Source: Microbulbifer sp. Q7 (GTDB lineage: Bacteria > Pseudomonadota > Gammaproteobacteria > Pseudomonadales > Cellvibrionaceae). Taken from it: a stretch of DNA of 64,000 nucleotides. The notes below the pieces were generated by a model that saw only the letters and a program-made list of their open reading frames with translations, ran no database searches and was not told where the DNA came from. Location: positions 1,520,501-1,584,500 of the forward strand of contig NZ_LROY01000002.1 of assembly GCF_001639145.1 (NCBI RefSeq), given 5' to 3'. Both the position numbers and the translations under genes were made by a program. How positions within the stretch are numbered: position 1 is the first letter of the stretch; every line of letters starts with the position of its first letter. Below, piece by piece: positions 9,338-17,738 of the stretch.

Positions 9338-9377
9338 ATCGAACCACATCGAACCACATCGAAACATATCGAAATAC
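9338..9377. repeat. Four tandem 10-bp repeats in the aldehyde dehydrogenase leader
   Basis: Two exact copies of ATCGAACCAC (9338-9347, 9348-9357) are followed by ATCGAAACAT and ATCGAAATAC. The period equals about one helical turn. The array ends 14 bases before the ATG at 9392. Confidence 0.75.
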
Positions 9378-9391
9378 TGGAAACCGACGCA

Positions 9392-10822
9392 ATGGACTTA
9401 TCGAAACTCAAGACGAAACAGCTCTACATCAATGGCCAGTGGTGTGATTCCAAAGGGGGCAGCCTGCATCCGGTAATCAACCCGGCCACCGAAGAGCCCC
9501 TGTGTGAGGTTATCCAGGGCACACTTGACGACGTAGACGACGCGGTGGCCGCGGCCAAGACCGCGTTCAAGGAATGGCGCCACAGCCGCGCCGCCAAACG
9601 TCAGGCGCTGATGCACGCCATTGCCGATGGTATGGAGGCGCGCAAGCAGGACCTGATCGCGGCGGTATCCCAGGCTCTGGGCTGCCCGCCACACATCACC
9701 GAATGGCTCCACATCGACGGTCCCATCTACGCCATGCGCTACTACGCTGACCGCGCCGCAGTGATGGAAGAAACCGAAAAAGCCGGGCATTCCGTGGTAC
9801 TGAAAGAACCGGTCGGTGTTTGCGGGTTTATCACCCCCTGGAACTACCCGCTGCACCAGTTCGTCGGCAAGGTGGCCCCGGCGCTGGCCGCCGGCTGCAC
9901 CATGATCCAGAAGCCGTCGGAAATCACCCCGCTGCAGGATTACGTGATGACGGAAATCATCGACGCGGCCGGCCTTCCGGCGGGCGTGTTCAACCTGGTT
10001 CCCGGTGCCGGGCCGATTGTGGGTGCCGCACTTTCCAGCCATGTGGATATCGATATGGTCTCCTTCACCGGCTCCACCCGCGCCGGTATCGAGGTGGCCA
10101 AATCCGCAGCGCCTACCGTCAAGCGCGTTACCCAGGAACTGGGTGGCAAGTCGCCATTCATCATCACGCCGGACGCCGACCTTGAGGCCGCGGTACGTTG
10201 GGGCTGTGAGGATGTGTTCGTCAACACCGGGCAAACCTGCACCGCACTGACCCGTATGCTGGTGCCCGTCGAACGCTACGAGGAAGCGGTGAAAATCGCT
10301 CAGCGCGTGGCCGAAGAGGTCGCCATGGGCACCGGCAGCGATGCCTCCATGGGCCCCCTGTCGTCCGCCCGCCAGCGCGACATCGTGCGCAGCTACATCG
10401 ACAAGGGTGTTGCCGAAGGCGCCCGTCTGGTCGCCGGTGGCAGCGAAACACCGGAAGGTTTCCCGCAAGGTTTCTACGTGAAACCCACGGTATTTGCCGA
10501 TGTCACCAATGACATGGCCATCGCCCGCGAGGAAATCTTTGGCCCGGTGACCTGTCTGATCCCCTACAAGGACATGGACGAAGCCATCGCCATCGCCAAC
10601 GACACCGAGTACGGCCTGTCCAGCGGCGTCTGGGCCAAGGATGCCGAGGCTGCCATGCCTGTGGTGCGCCGCATCGAAGCCGGGCTATGCTTCGTCAACG
10701 GCGGCGAGTTCAATTACGACGCGCCGTTCGGTGGCGTCAAGCGTTCTGGCAATGGCCGCGAATTTGGTGCGGCCGGCCTCGACGAGTTTATTGAACTGAA
10801 ATCCGTGCAACTTCCCGCATAA
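9392..10822 (+). CDS. NAD(P)-dependent aldehyde dehydrogenase
   Basis: 476 residues, full length for the ALDH superfamily. Seen are the [20 protein letters not shown] segment of the cofactor domain, the general base Glu in [13 protein letters not shown], the catalytic Cys in [12 protein letters not shown], and [15 protein letters not shown]. It oxidises an aldehyde to a carboxylate. The upstream gene, 149 bases away on the same strand, probably encodes 2-ketoarginine decarboxylase, so 4-guanidinobutyraldehyde is a reasonable substrate; this is inference from neighbourhood. It could equally be a broad-range betaine-aldehyde-like enzyme. Confidence 0.88.
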   Translation: MDLSKLKTKQLYINGQWCDSKGGSLHPVINPATEEPLCEVIQGTLDDVDDAVAAAKTAFKEWRHSRAAKRQALMHAIADGMEARKQDLIAAVSQALGCPPHITEWLHIDGPIYAMRYYADRAAVMEETEKAGHSVVLKEPVGVCGFITPWNYPLHQFVGKVAPALAAGCTMIQKPSEITPLQDYVMTEIIDAAGLPAGVFNLVPGAGPIVGAALSSHVDIDMVSFTGSTRAGIEVAKSAAPTVKRVTQELGGKSPFIITPDADLEAAVRWGCEDVFVNTGQTCTALTRMLVPVERYEEAVKIAQRVAEEVAMGTGSDASMGPLSSARQRDIVRSYIDKGVAEGARLVAGGSETPEGFPQGFYVKPTVFADVTNDMAIAREEIFGPVTCLIPYKDMDEAIAIANDTEYGLSSGVWAKDAEAAMPVVRRIEAGLCFVNGGEFNYDAPFGGVKRSGNGREFGAAGLDEFIELKSVQLPA

Positions 10823-10830
10823 AACTTCAA

Positions 10831-10854
10831 CGCGCCGCCAGTCTTGGCGGCGCG
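10831..10854 (+). terminator. GC-rich hairpin after the aldehyde dehydrogenase gene
   Basis: CGCGCCGCC (10831-10839) pairs with GGCGGCGCG (10846-10854), 6-base loop, starting 8 bases past the stop codon. The stem is strong but there is no clear T-run. Confidence 0.6.
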
Positions 10855-11080
10855 GTTGACTGAGCGTTTCTGCATCGCTATCTTTGCCCCCGACATCAAG
10901 AGAGTGGCTGACGCCAACGCCAACCTGCCTACCGGGGCAAGGTGGTATCTCTTCACAGACAAGTACCAAGGTACTGCCTGTGTCGAGGATGGGGCTCTCG
11001 CTGAACCGAACAGGTTACAGCGTTGCAATCCTACCGGGATAAGATGGGTTTCCTGATACCCATCCCGCTTCCGCCGTCAG

Positions 11081-11101
11081 CCCTCCAGAATTTTTGGAGG
11101 G
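11081..11101 (+). promoter_or_regulatory. Hairpin that occludes the ribosome-binding site of the next gene
   Basis: CCCTCCA (11081-11087) is a perfect complement of TGGAGGG (11095-11101), and GGAGGG is the Shine-Dalgarno sequence of the ATG at 11105. A second hairpin lies just upstream (GATGGGT 11043-11049 with ACCCATC 11058-11064), and a palindrome AGTACC-AA-GGTACT lies at 10962-10975. The arrangement resembles a translational switch. I could not match the leader to a known riboswitch class. Confidence 0.55.
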
Positions 11102-11104
11102 AAC

Positions 11105-11320
11105 ATGTCCGAATACACGCTATCCAGCACCGACGTTATCGAAATCCAGATTGCCCCGCAGCGCAGTCGCACGGCAGTCCGGGCGGTAAAACGCAACGAT
11201 CGACAACTGTTGTGGCAATTGCTGTTCGACTCGACGGAAGATGCGCTGGCCTTCGCCACCCACTGCCGAGCCAGCGACGCACCAGTCACGGCGCACAAGG
11301 CCTGTGAGCTGGTGGGATAG
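11105..11320 (+). CDS. Small hypothetical protein, 71 aa
   Basis: I do not recognise this protein. It is supported by an unusually strong Shine-Dalgarno sequence (GGAGGG, 4-5 bases before ATG) and by codon use like its neighbours. It has no signal peptide or membrane segment. The middle contains WQLLFDSTEDALAFATHCR, which reads like one amphipathic helix, and the N-terminal half alternates hydrophobic and charged residues as in beta strands, so a small single-domain cytoplasmic protein is plausible. It sits between the aldehyde dehydrogenase gene and kbl, separated from kbl by a palindromic element. Confidence 0.6.
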   Translation: MSEYTLSSTDVIEIQIAPQRSRTAVRAVKRNDRQLLWQLLFDSTEDALAFATHCRASDAPVTAHKACELVG

Positions 11321-11408
11321 ACCAGCTGACTACATCGGCTGATCAGATCGTTACCGAATACTGGTCAGCCTACACTTGAGGCTGATTTACTCGCGGACTT
11401 TACGCGAA

Positions 11409-11522
11409 GGTTGCGATGCCGGGGGCAGCTTTGTGAGACCTTCTCCGCCATGGATGGCGGTGCAGAGCCCCCATGGATGGGTTAACGGCGTGTCTCACAA
11501 AGCTGCCCCCGGTTTCGCAACC
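11409..11522. repeat. Palindromic structured element 1 (leader of kbl)
   Basis: Two 31-base arms (11409-11439 and 11492-11522) are inverted repeats: 21 bp perfect next to the loop, a 2x2 mismatch, then 8 bp perfect (GGTTGCGA / TCGCAACC). The 52-base interior holds two small hairpins with the same TGGA loop, CCGCCA-TGGA-TGGCGG (11445-11460) and CCCA-TGGA-TGGG (11470-11481). It ends 61 bases before the kbl start. It shares plan and inner motifs with element 2 at 49339-49446. Confidence 0.85.
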
Positions 11523-11583
11523 GCCACGGAGTTCGGATAGAAGCCCTTCTGCCAAAAGCACTACAGGAGCCAATAACAGCGCC

Positions 11584-12783
11584 ATGTCCAAGCCCGAGCA
11601 ATTTTTCCAGCACTTGCGCGATGAACTGAAGCAGATCGAAGCCGACGGTCTCTACAAGCGCGAGCGCATCATTACCTCGCAGCAGAGTGCCGAGATCCAG
11701 GTCAATAACGATAGCCAGGTGCTCAACTTCTGCGCCAACAACTACCTCGGGCTCGCCAACCACCCCGACCTGATCCAGGCCGCCAAAGATGGCCTCGACC
11801 AGTACGGCTTCGGCATGGCCTCCGTGCGCTTTATTTGCGGCACCCAGGACATTCACAAAGCGCTGGAGTCTCGCCTGTCTGAATTTTTACAGACCGAAGA
11901 CACCATCCTTTACACCTCCTGTTTCGACGCCAACGGCGGCCTGTTCGAAACACTGCTCGGCCCGGACGATGCCATCATCTCCGATGCCCTCAACCACGCC
12001 TCCATTATCGACGGCGTGCGCCTGTGTAAAGCCAAGCGCTTCCGCTACGCCAACAACGACCTGGCCGATCTCGAAGCGCAGTTGCAGGCCGCCGACGCCG
12101 CCGGTGCAAAAACGAAACTGATCGCCACCGATGGCGTCTTCTCCATGGATGGCGTCATCGCCGATCTCAAGGGTATTTGCGACCTCGCGGATAAATACAA
12201 CGCCCTAGTCATGGTGGACGACTCCCACGCCGTCGGCTTCCTCGGCCAGCACGGCCGCGGCACCCACGAATACTGCGATGTGGTCGAGCGCGTCGACATC
12301 ATCACCGGCACCCTCGGCAAAGCCCTGGGCGGCGCCTCCGGTGGCTTCACCTCCGGCCGCAAGGAAATTATCGACCTGCTGCGCCAGCGCTCCCGCCCGT
12401 ACCTGTTTTCCAACTCCGTAGCGCCGGCCATTGTCACCGCCTCCCTGAAGGTGCTGGACATGCTGGTCGAAGGCGGCGAGTTGCGGGAACAACTACAGGA
12501 AAACTCCCAGTATTTCCGCGAGCGCATGACCGAAGCAGGCTTCACCCTCGCCGGTGCCGACCACGCCATCATTCCGGTGATGATCGGCGACGCGGCGCTG
12601 GCTCAGAAAATGGCGGACAAGATGCTGGAAAAAGGCATCTACGTGGTCGGCTTCTTCTACCCGGTGGTGCCCAAAGGCCAGGCCCGTATTCGCACCCAGA
12701 TGTCTGCGGCGCATACCCGCGAGCAGCTGGATCGCTGCATCAATGCCTTTATCGAAGTCGGCAAAGAACTCGAGATTATCTAA
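11584..12783 (+). CDS. kbl: 2-amino-3-ketobutyrate CoA ligase (glycine C-acetyltransferase)
   Basis: 399 residues, almost exactly E. coli Kbl length. This fold-type I PLP enzyme cleaves 2-amino-3-oxobutyrate with CoA to glycine and acetyl-CoA, the second step of threonine breakdown. Seen are [13 protein letters not shown], the PLP-stacking region [22 protein letters not shown], and the PLP lysine in [17 protein letters not shown] at 11584 is chosen; the frame stays open upstream to 11473, but that extension is a translation of the palindromic element. AGGAG lies rather far (about 15 bases) from the ATG. tdh follows after 9 bases. Confidence 0.97.
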   Translation: MSKPEQFFQHLRDELKQIEADGLYKRERIITSQQSAEIQVNNDSQVLNFCANNYLGLANHPDLIQAAKDGLDQYGFGMASVRFICGTQDIHKALESRLSEFLQTEDTILYTSCFDANGGLFETLLGPDDAIISDALNHASIIDGVRLCKAKRFRYANNDLADLEAQLQAADAAGAKTKLIATDGVFSMDGVIADLKGICDLADKYNALVMVDDSHAVGFLGQHGRGTHEYCDVVERVDIITGTLGKALGGASGGFTSGRKEIIDLLRQRSRPYLFSNSVAPAIVTASLKVLDMLVEGGELREQLQENSQYFRERMTEAGFTLAGADHAIIPVMIGDAALAQKMADKMLEKGIYVVGFFYPVVPKGQARIRTQMSAAHTREQLDRCINAFIEVGKELEII

Positions 12784-12792
12784 GCGGTATCT

Positions 12793-13818
12793 ATGAAAGC
12801 ACTATCCAAGCTCAAGTCTGAACCCGGCATCTGGATGACCGATGTCGAGATTCCGGAACCCGGCCACAACGATCTGCTGATCAAGATCCGCAAGACCGCC
12901 ATCTGCGGCACCGATATGCACATCTACCACTGGGACGAGTGGTCGCAGAAGACCATTCCGGTACCCATGGTTGTGGGCCACGAGTACGTGGGCGAAGTGG
13001 TCGGCATGGGTCAGGAAGTGGCCGGATTCAAGGTAGGCGATCGCGTTTCCGGCGAAGGCCATATCACCTGTGGCCACTGCCGGAACTGCCGCGCCGGTCG
13101 CCGCCACCTGTGCCGCAATACCTACGGCGTCGGCGTGGATCGTCAGGGTGCGTTTGCCGAATACCTGGTGATCCCGGCGCTCAACGCCTTCAAGATCCCG
13201 GACAATATTTCCGATGAACTGGCCTCTATCTTTGACCCGTTTGGCAATGCGGTACACACCGCGCTGTCGTTCGATCTGGTCGGCGAAGATGTCCTGATTA
13301 CCGGTGCCGGCCCCATCGGCATTATGGCCGCCGCTGTGGCACGCCACGTGGGAGCGCGCCACGTGGTCATTACCGACATCAATGAATACCGCCTGGACCT
13401 GGCGAAGAAAATGGGCGCAACCCGCACCGTGAATGTCAGCAAGGAAAAGCTGAGCGACGTCATGAAGGACATCGGCATGACAGAAGGTTTTGATGTCGGC
13501 CTGGAGATGTCCGGCGTCGCCGTAGCCTTCCGGGATATGCTTTCGGCCATGAACCACGGCGGCAAGATTGCGATGCTGGGGATACCCCCGGGTGAAATGG
13601 CGATCGACTGGAGCCAGGTCATCTTCAAGGGCCTGATCCTGAAAGGCATTTACGGTCGGGAAATGTTTGAAACCTGGTACAAAATGGCGAGCCTGATTCA
13701 ATCTGGCCTCGATCTCTCCCCGATCATTACCCACCAGTTTTCTGTCGACGAATTCCAGACAGGTTTTGACACCATGGGCTCGGGCGAGTCCGGCAAAGTG
13801 ATCCTCAACTGGCAGTAA
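12793..13818 (+). CDS. tdh: L-threonine 3-dehydrogenase
   Basis: 341 residues, the same length as E. coli Tdh. A zinc-dependent medium-chain dehydrogenase that oxidises L-threonine to 2-amino-3-oxobutyrate with NAD. Catalytic-zinc residues are in [15 protein letters not shown] and VGHEYVGEV, the structural zinc cysteines in [15 protein letters not shown], and the NAD-binding glycines in [13 protein letters not shown]. It forms an operon with kbl, so threonine goes to glycine plus acetyl-CoA. Two hairpins follow, the second a clear terminator. Confidence 0.97.
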   Translation: MKALSKLKSEPGIWMTDVEIPEPGHNDLLIKIRKTAICGTDMHIYHWDEWSQKTIPVPMVVGHEYVGEVVGMGQEVAGFKVGDRVSGEGHITCGHCRNCRAGRRHLCRNTYGVGVDRQGAFAEYLVIPALNAFKIPDNISDELASIFDPFGNAVHTALSFDLVGEDVLITGAGPIGIMAAAVARHVGARHVVITDINEYRLDLAKKMGATRTVNVSKEKLSDVMKDIGMTEGFDVGLEMSGVAVAFRDMLSAMNHGGKIAMLGIPPGEMAIDWSQVIFKGLILKGIYGREMFETWYKMASLIQSGLDLSPIITHQFSVDEFQTGFDTMGSGESGKVILNWQ

Positions 13819-13831
13819 CCCCGTTACGTTA

Positions 13832-13863
13832 GACGGCAGGGGCAAAGAGAAGTCCCTGCCGTC
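13832..13863 (+). other. Stem-loop after tdh
   Basis: GACGGCAGGG (13832-13841) and CCCTGCCGTC (13854-13863) form a perfect 10-bp stem with a 12-base loop. No T-run follows; it precedes the true terminator by 20 bases and may protect the mRNA end. Confidence 0.6.
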
Positions 13864-13883
13864 AATTCAGCGCGCAGCTAAAT

Positions 13884-13909
13884 AGCCCTTGCATTCGAAG
13901 GGCTTTTTT
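13884..13909 (+). terminator. Rho-independent terminator of kbl-tdh
   Basis: AGCCCTT (13884-13890), 7-base loop, AAGGGCT (13898-13904), then a T-run. It lies just before the convergent pldA stop codon. Confidence 0.9.
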
Positions 13910-13913
13910 AATG

Positions 13914-14963
13914 CTAAAAAAATCCGGGAGCCAACTCAAAACCAACGCCCACAGTCCGCACACGCACGGAATAGTCGATCAGGCTTTCTCCGTATCCGTC
14001 AAAGTATTTCACAAAGCCGCGCACTCGGGTGGTGATGGGAAATTTCCAGTTGAGTTCCACCGCACCAAAGTTCTGCGAGTTCAGGTTGTTCCGCACTTTT
14101 ATCGACGAGGTGTAACCGCCAGAGCGGTACCCCCCAGACAATTCAAAATTCCCGAAATGCTTATCCAGTTCCGGCCCTCTTCCGGCATCTGGGTCAGTGG
14201 ATAGTCGGTACCAGGGCTTAATACCGACAAAATAGCCGCCTTTTTCAAAGGTAAAATCGACGAACACCCGGTTCCAGCCCCGCGAATAGGCTCCACTGCG
14301 CCCGTTGGACTGATGGCTGACACCGGCTTGAGAAACTACGTTCCGAAAACCCAAAACTTCCCAATCACTTGTCCAGGTTGCCAGTAATTCCACCTCGTGA
14401 TTTATCTCTCTGAATGGACCCGACTGGGCATACGCCTGCCAGAAGCTCCGATTGGTATAGGCGGCACTGACAAATGAATCCGGCCCAAGAAAACCGCTCC
14501 ACAGTGGCACCTGAAGTGACAGCTGAAATTGCACCTCGGCAGGTTCCACGGCCTGCATCCCGTAGCGGTTCTCTGCCACAAGCTGGTCTTCAGCAATATT
14601 CCGATAAGCGACAGGCAAAATATAATTTGCCCTGTGTGACGCCAGGGAAAATGGGTTATTCACCGCATCGCGCACGGCCTGAATGCGATCACTGACCAGT
14701 GGTTCAGAGTTCTTGTGCGCGAGTGATGCACCATCCGCATGGATAGGCAACGGCTCCAGATTTACCGATTGCCCTTCGTCGGACAGGCGACTTTCCGCTG
14801 ACTCGACTTGCGCAGCCGATACGCCTGCCTCACGTTGGCCAAGCTGCGATGCCCCGTTCGCAGGATTAGCCGCCAATACCTGTGACGCCAGCCCACCGCT
14901 CAACGCAATGACTGAAAATATCTGCAGTAATTCAGCAGCAAATTTCCGCCACACACAGGACAT
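13914..14963 (-). CDS. pldA: Outer-membrane phospholipase A
   Basis: 349 residues. A signal peptide (to about residue 31, ending VLAA) is followed by a low-complexity linker to about residue 80 and then a 12-strand-type barrel. The catalytic motif HQSNGRSGAYSRGWNR supplies the His-Ser pair and the Asn of the OMPLA triad. The enzyme removes acyl chains from phospholipids that have reached the outer leaflet of the outer membrane. GGGAG lies 9 bases before the ATG. The linker makes it longer than E. coli PldA. A DUF2279 envelope gene lies divergently upstream. Confidence 0.93.
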   Translation of the reverse strand: MSCVWRKFAAELLQIFSVIALSGGLASQVLAANPANGASQLGQREAGVSAAQVESAESRLSDEGQSVNLEPLPIHADGASLAHKNSEPLVSDRIQAVRDAVNNPFSLASHRANYILPVAYRNIAEDQLVAENRYGMQAVEPAEVQFQLSLQVPLWSGFLGPDSFVSAAYTNRSFWQAYAQSGPFREINHEVELLATWTSDWEVLGFRNVVSQAGVSHQSNGRSGAYSRGWNRVFVDFTFEKGGYFVGIKPWYRLSTDPDAGRGPELDKHFGNFELSGGYRSGGYTSSIKVRNNLNSQNFGAVELNWKFPITTRVRGFVKYFDGYGESLIDYSVRVRTVGVGFELAPGFF

Positions 14964-15373
14964 GTCCGCTACTCCCTGACAATTTTTGCTGAATTAGCTT
15001 AGTCCGATGGGTACTGGCCTGCAGGCACATTGATCAATAAGGCGAAATGAAGTGATCCGAGAGCGAAATCGTGTTCGCGTAAATTCACCCGCACGCCATC
15101 ACCCGCATATCATGGAGGGTAAAGATTGGATAGAGCTGCGCACGTCTGGTCAGCCAGCAAGCGCCCCAGACCGAGACCTCCAGGCTGCCCTCGCAGGTTG
15201 ACCGACTGCAGATTGCACTTTGCCAAATGATCCTGTACTTTCGCGACCGCAAAGAAACAGGTGCCATGCGGTGCGTCGCGACTCAGATTGAGGCGCAGGC
15301 CTGCCAAGCCTCCCCGGCAAAACACCCACCCCTCCTCTCTTTTTGCGCACCCCGAAAGTACAGGATTCGATTC
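14964..15373. other. Divergent intergenic region pldA / DUF2279
   Basis: About 410 bases that should hold both promoters. I see no tRNA, no strong hairpin and no frame with a good ribosome-binding site and recognisable product. A minus-strand frame at 15110-15379 is open but resembles no protein I know. Confidence 0.4.
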
Positions 15374-16237
15374 ATGCAATGCATTGCCGCTCTACACCGC
15401 CATCTGTTCGTGTTGGTACTTTTTTGGTCGCAGTCGGCCTTCGCCGAGTTCATCAATTGGGAAGACACTAAAAAATCACTGTTTGACGCGAAGTACGAAA
15501 TTGGCGCTGCCGCCGGCGGCATCACCTACCTCGGCGTAAAGGAATGGAACTGGGGAAGTGCATCGTTCAAGTTTAACAATGAAGGCTGGTTTGGCATGGA
15601 TACTGGCAGCGGTGGAGTAGACAAGCTCGGCCACATGTATTCCTCTTACCTGATGGCAGAGGCGATCAGTCATGGCCTTTCACGGCACAACGACCCGGAG
15701 TTTGCCGCCACCTACAGCGCACTTTGGGCCACCAGCCTTATGCTGTATGTGGAAGTCTTCGATGGATACTCTGCCGACCACGGATTCTCTTACGAAGATG
15801 TCATCCTGAACTCAACCGGCGTTGCATTTTCTTATTTGAGAACGCGCTACCCAAGAGTCAGGGAGCTGCTCGACTACCGGTTGGATTACCAACCTTCCGA
15901 GGGCATGCAGGGTTTCCACCCCGTCACCGACTATAGCGGCATGCGCTACCTCCTCGTGTTAAAGGCGGCAGGCGTGCCCGCGTTGCGCGATACGCCGCTC
16001 AAATACCTGGAATTTAATCTCGGTTATTCCGCACGGGGATTCAAGGCGTCGGATGCACCCTACATTCCCCAGCGTAACAGCGAACTATTCGTGGGGGTCA
16101 GTTTCAATCTGAATGAACTGCTGTTCAAGCCGTTCGCGGATCAACTGGGGCGAGCGGGAAAATTTGCGTCCACGGTAACGCGCTACTACCAGCCGCGGGG
16201 AAGCTATATTAAGACAACAGTGGACAAGCGGGGCTAG
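15374..16237 (+). CDS. DUF2279 (YfiM-like) envelope protein
   Basis: 287 residues. ATG at 15374 is chosen because CAGGA stands 8 bases before it and a signal peptide (LFVLVLFWSQSAFA) follows at once; the frame is open further upstream without signal features. The family hallmark VDKLGHMYSSYLMAEA is present (about residues 80-95), followed by YVEVFDGYSADHGFSYEDV. The C-terminal part (EFNLGYSARGF, SELFVGVSFNLNELL) reads like amphipathic strands of an outer-membrane protein. Function unknown. The family is often described as a lipoprotein, but no lipobox Cys is seen here. Confidence 0.8.
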   Translation: MQCIAALHRHLFVLVLFWSQSAFAEFINWEDTKKSLFDAKYEIGAAAGGITYLGVKEWNWGSASFKFNNEGWFGMDTGSGGVDKLGHMYSSYLMAEAISHGLSRHNDPEFAATYSALWATSLMLYVEVFDGYSADHGFSYEDVILNSTGVAFSYLRTRYPRVRELLDYRLDYQPSEGMQGFHPVTDYSGMRYLLVLKAAGVPALRDTPLKYLEFNLGYSARGFKASDAPYIPQRNSELFVGVSFNLNELLFKPFADQLGRAGKFASTVTRYYQPRGSYIKTTVDKRG

Positions 16238-16306
16238 CACCTCAATACGCTTGATGCCTAGAGCGTTTACGCCTGTCCACCTTATCGACCAAACTGGACA
16301 GAACCA

Positions 16307-16468
16307 ATGCTCAGAGTTATCGGTGTACTTATCCTCGCGTTGATCCTCCTGGGCCTGGCAGGCCACCTGTTCTATTCACGTAAGGGTGGGCCAGACACAG
16401 GCTACCATCATCCACCTGACTGGATGCAACCCGTGGCACGGGTTCAATCTAAAGCCCCAGTTTCCTGA
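16307..16468 (+). CDS. Possible 53-aa single-pass membrane protein
   Basis: ATG at 16307 opens a 53-codon frame: a hydrophobic stretch (VIGVLILALILLGLAGHLFY) then a short polar tail. It begins 69 bases after the DUF2279 stop and overlaps the 3' end of the convergent antiporter gene by 20 bases. The ribosome-binding site is poor. It may be real because a membrane-helix composition is unlikely by chance. Confidence 0.35.
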   Translation: MLRVIGVLILALILLGLAGHLFYSRKGGPDTGYHHPPDWMQPVARVQSKAPVS

Positions 16469-17693
16469 TCAGCCGGGTACTCGTAGTGCCCTGTACCAGC
16501 AGCGAAAACAATACGACGCCGAATACCATCGACTGCACCGTCCACCAGTAGGGCAACTCCGTTGGCAATGACAGCACCAGTGCCACCGCGATTACGCCGC
16601 GCAAGCCTCCCCAGCTCAACACTAGGCGCCAGCTCTGAGGAATGGGTGGGCCGATAAAACGCGCCAACGGCGCCAGCATAAACACCACCAACGCCCTGGC
16701 ACCGATAGCAGCCACAATCGCAACGATGATCGCCAGCCACTGATCGGTGAACATCTGGAAGGTGATTACCAGTCCCATGATCACGAAAATCAGCGCGTTG
16801 AAGAACAGACCCAGCCACTCCCAGGTTGGGGCAGCATGCGCCAGATACGTATCCTGCTGCTCTCGCAGACAGGCCCGTGCCACAATCGCACAGATCATCA
16901 CCGACAGTATTCCGGATACGCCAACAACGTGCTCGGCCAGATAAAAACTGCCAAACGCTGCCAGCACCAACACCATCAGTGCGGCGCCGGCGGAACCAAG
17001 AAACAAAATCACAATGGCTGTCAGTAAACCGCAGATGGTGCCCACGGCCAGCCCGCCAAAAAACACCGTGGCAAGGTACGCCGTAAACCCACCAATACCC
17101 GTTAACGCCTCGCCCGTCGCAACGGAACCCTCCATGACACTGTGGCTGGCAATACCAAGCACAAAGGAAAACAGCACAATCGCCACGGCATCGTTAAACA
17201 GGCTCTCACCTTCCACCAGCGTGAGTAATTCCTCGTTAGCACTACCGCTGCGGCGCAAGCGCGCCACCACAGAAACAGGATCGGTCGCGGAGAGAATAGC
17301 CGCAGTGAGAAAAGCGGCAACCCACGGGAAGCCGGTGGGATGATGAATACCGTAGTACACCAGTATCGCGGTAATCAGCGCGCAGATGAGCACACCAACA
17401 GTCGCCAATAGCAGTACCGGACCGAGCCAGCGCAGCAGAACATCCGGATCAATTTTCCACGCTGACCCGAAAATCAGCACGGGTAAAATGACAAAGAACA
17501 CCAGCTGGTGCAGGTTTTCGGCCCTCAAGCCGGTGTCGTAATTCAATACTGGCAACAGCATGCCCGCGAGCACACCGGCAATCAGACAGCCCAGGGTATT
17601 GTCCCGGTGGAGTACGCGCGCGATTCCCAACCCCACCACAGCGGCAAACGCCATGTAGAGCCCCTGCCCGACCAGTGTAACCACTCCCTCCAT
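16449..17693 (-). CDS. CPA1-family sodium/proton antiporter (NhaP type)
   Basis: 414 residues, about 12 membrane helices. Hallmarks are AAFLTAAILSATDPVSVVARLR and LVEGESLFNDAVAIVLF, whose Asn-Asp pair binds the cation in CPA1 exchangers. It ends almost directly after the last helix, so the long cytoplasmic C-terminal domain of some NhaP proteins is missing. It exchanges Na+ (or K+) for protons at the inner membrane. GGGAG lies 9 bases before the ATG. It follows the glutamate-synthase-like gene by 45 bases on the same strand, probably one transcript. Confidence 0.9.
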   Translation of the reverse strand: MEGVVTLVGQGLYMAFAAVVGLGIARVLHRDNTLGCLIAGVLAGMLLPVLNYDTGLRAENLHQLVFFVILPVLIFGSAWKIDPDVLLRWLGPVLLLATVGVLICALITAILVYYGIHHPTGFPWVAAFLTAAILSATDPVSVVARLRRSGSANEELLTLVEGESLFNDAVAIVLFSFVLGIASHSVMEGSVATGEALTGIGGFTAYLATVFFGGLAVGTICGLLTAIVILFLGSAGAALMVLVLAAFGSFYLAEHVVGVSGILSVMICAIVARACLREQQDTYLAHAAPTWEWLGLFFNALIFVIMGLVITFQMFTDQWLAIIVAIVAAIGARALVVFMLAPLARFIGPPIPQSWRLVLSWGGLRGVIAVALVLSLPTELPYWWTVQSMVFGVVLFSLLVQGTTSTRLIRKLGL

Positions 17694-17738
17694 GGTATTC
17701 GGCTCCCTTTCTTTTACCTGTCTGCTCGGACCTGCCTG

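Noticed and set aside
10860..11104. Glycine riboswitch upstream of the kbl-tdh region
   Set aside because: The conserved glycine aptamer core motifs are not seen; only simple hairpins were found.
11473..11583. Open N-terminal extension of kbl (37 codons)
   Set aside because: It is a translation of the palindromic element and lacks a ribosome-binding site; Kbl of normal length begins at 11584.
15110..15379. 89-codon minus-strand frame between pldA and DUF2279 gene
   Set aside because: No ribosome-binding site and no recognisable domain; it overlaps the likely promoter region.
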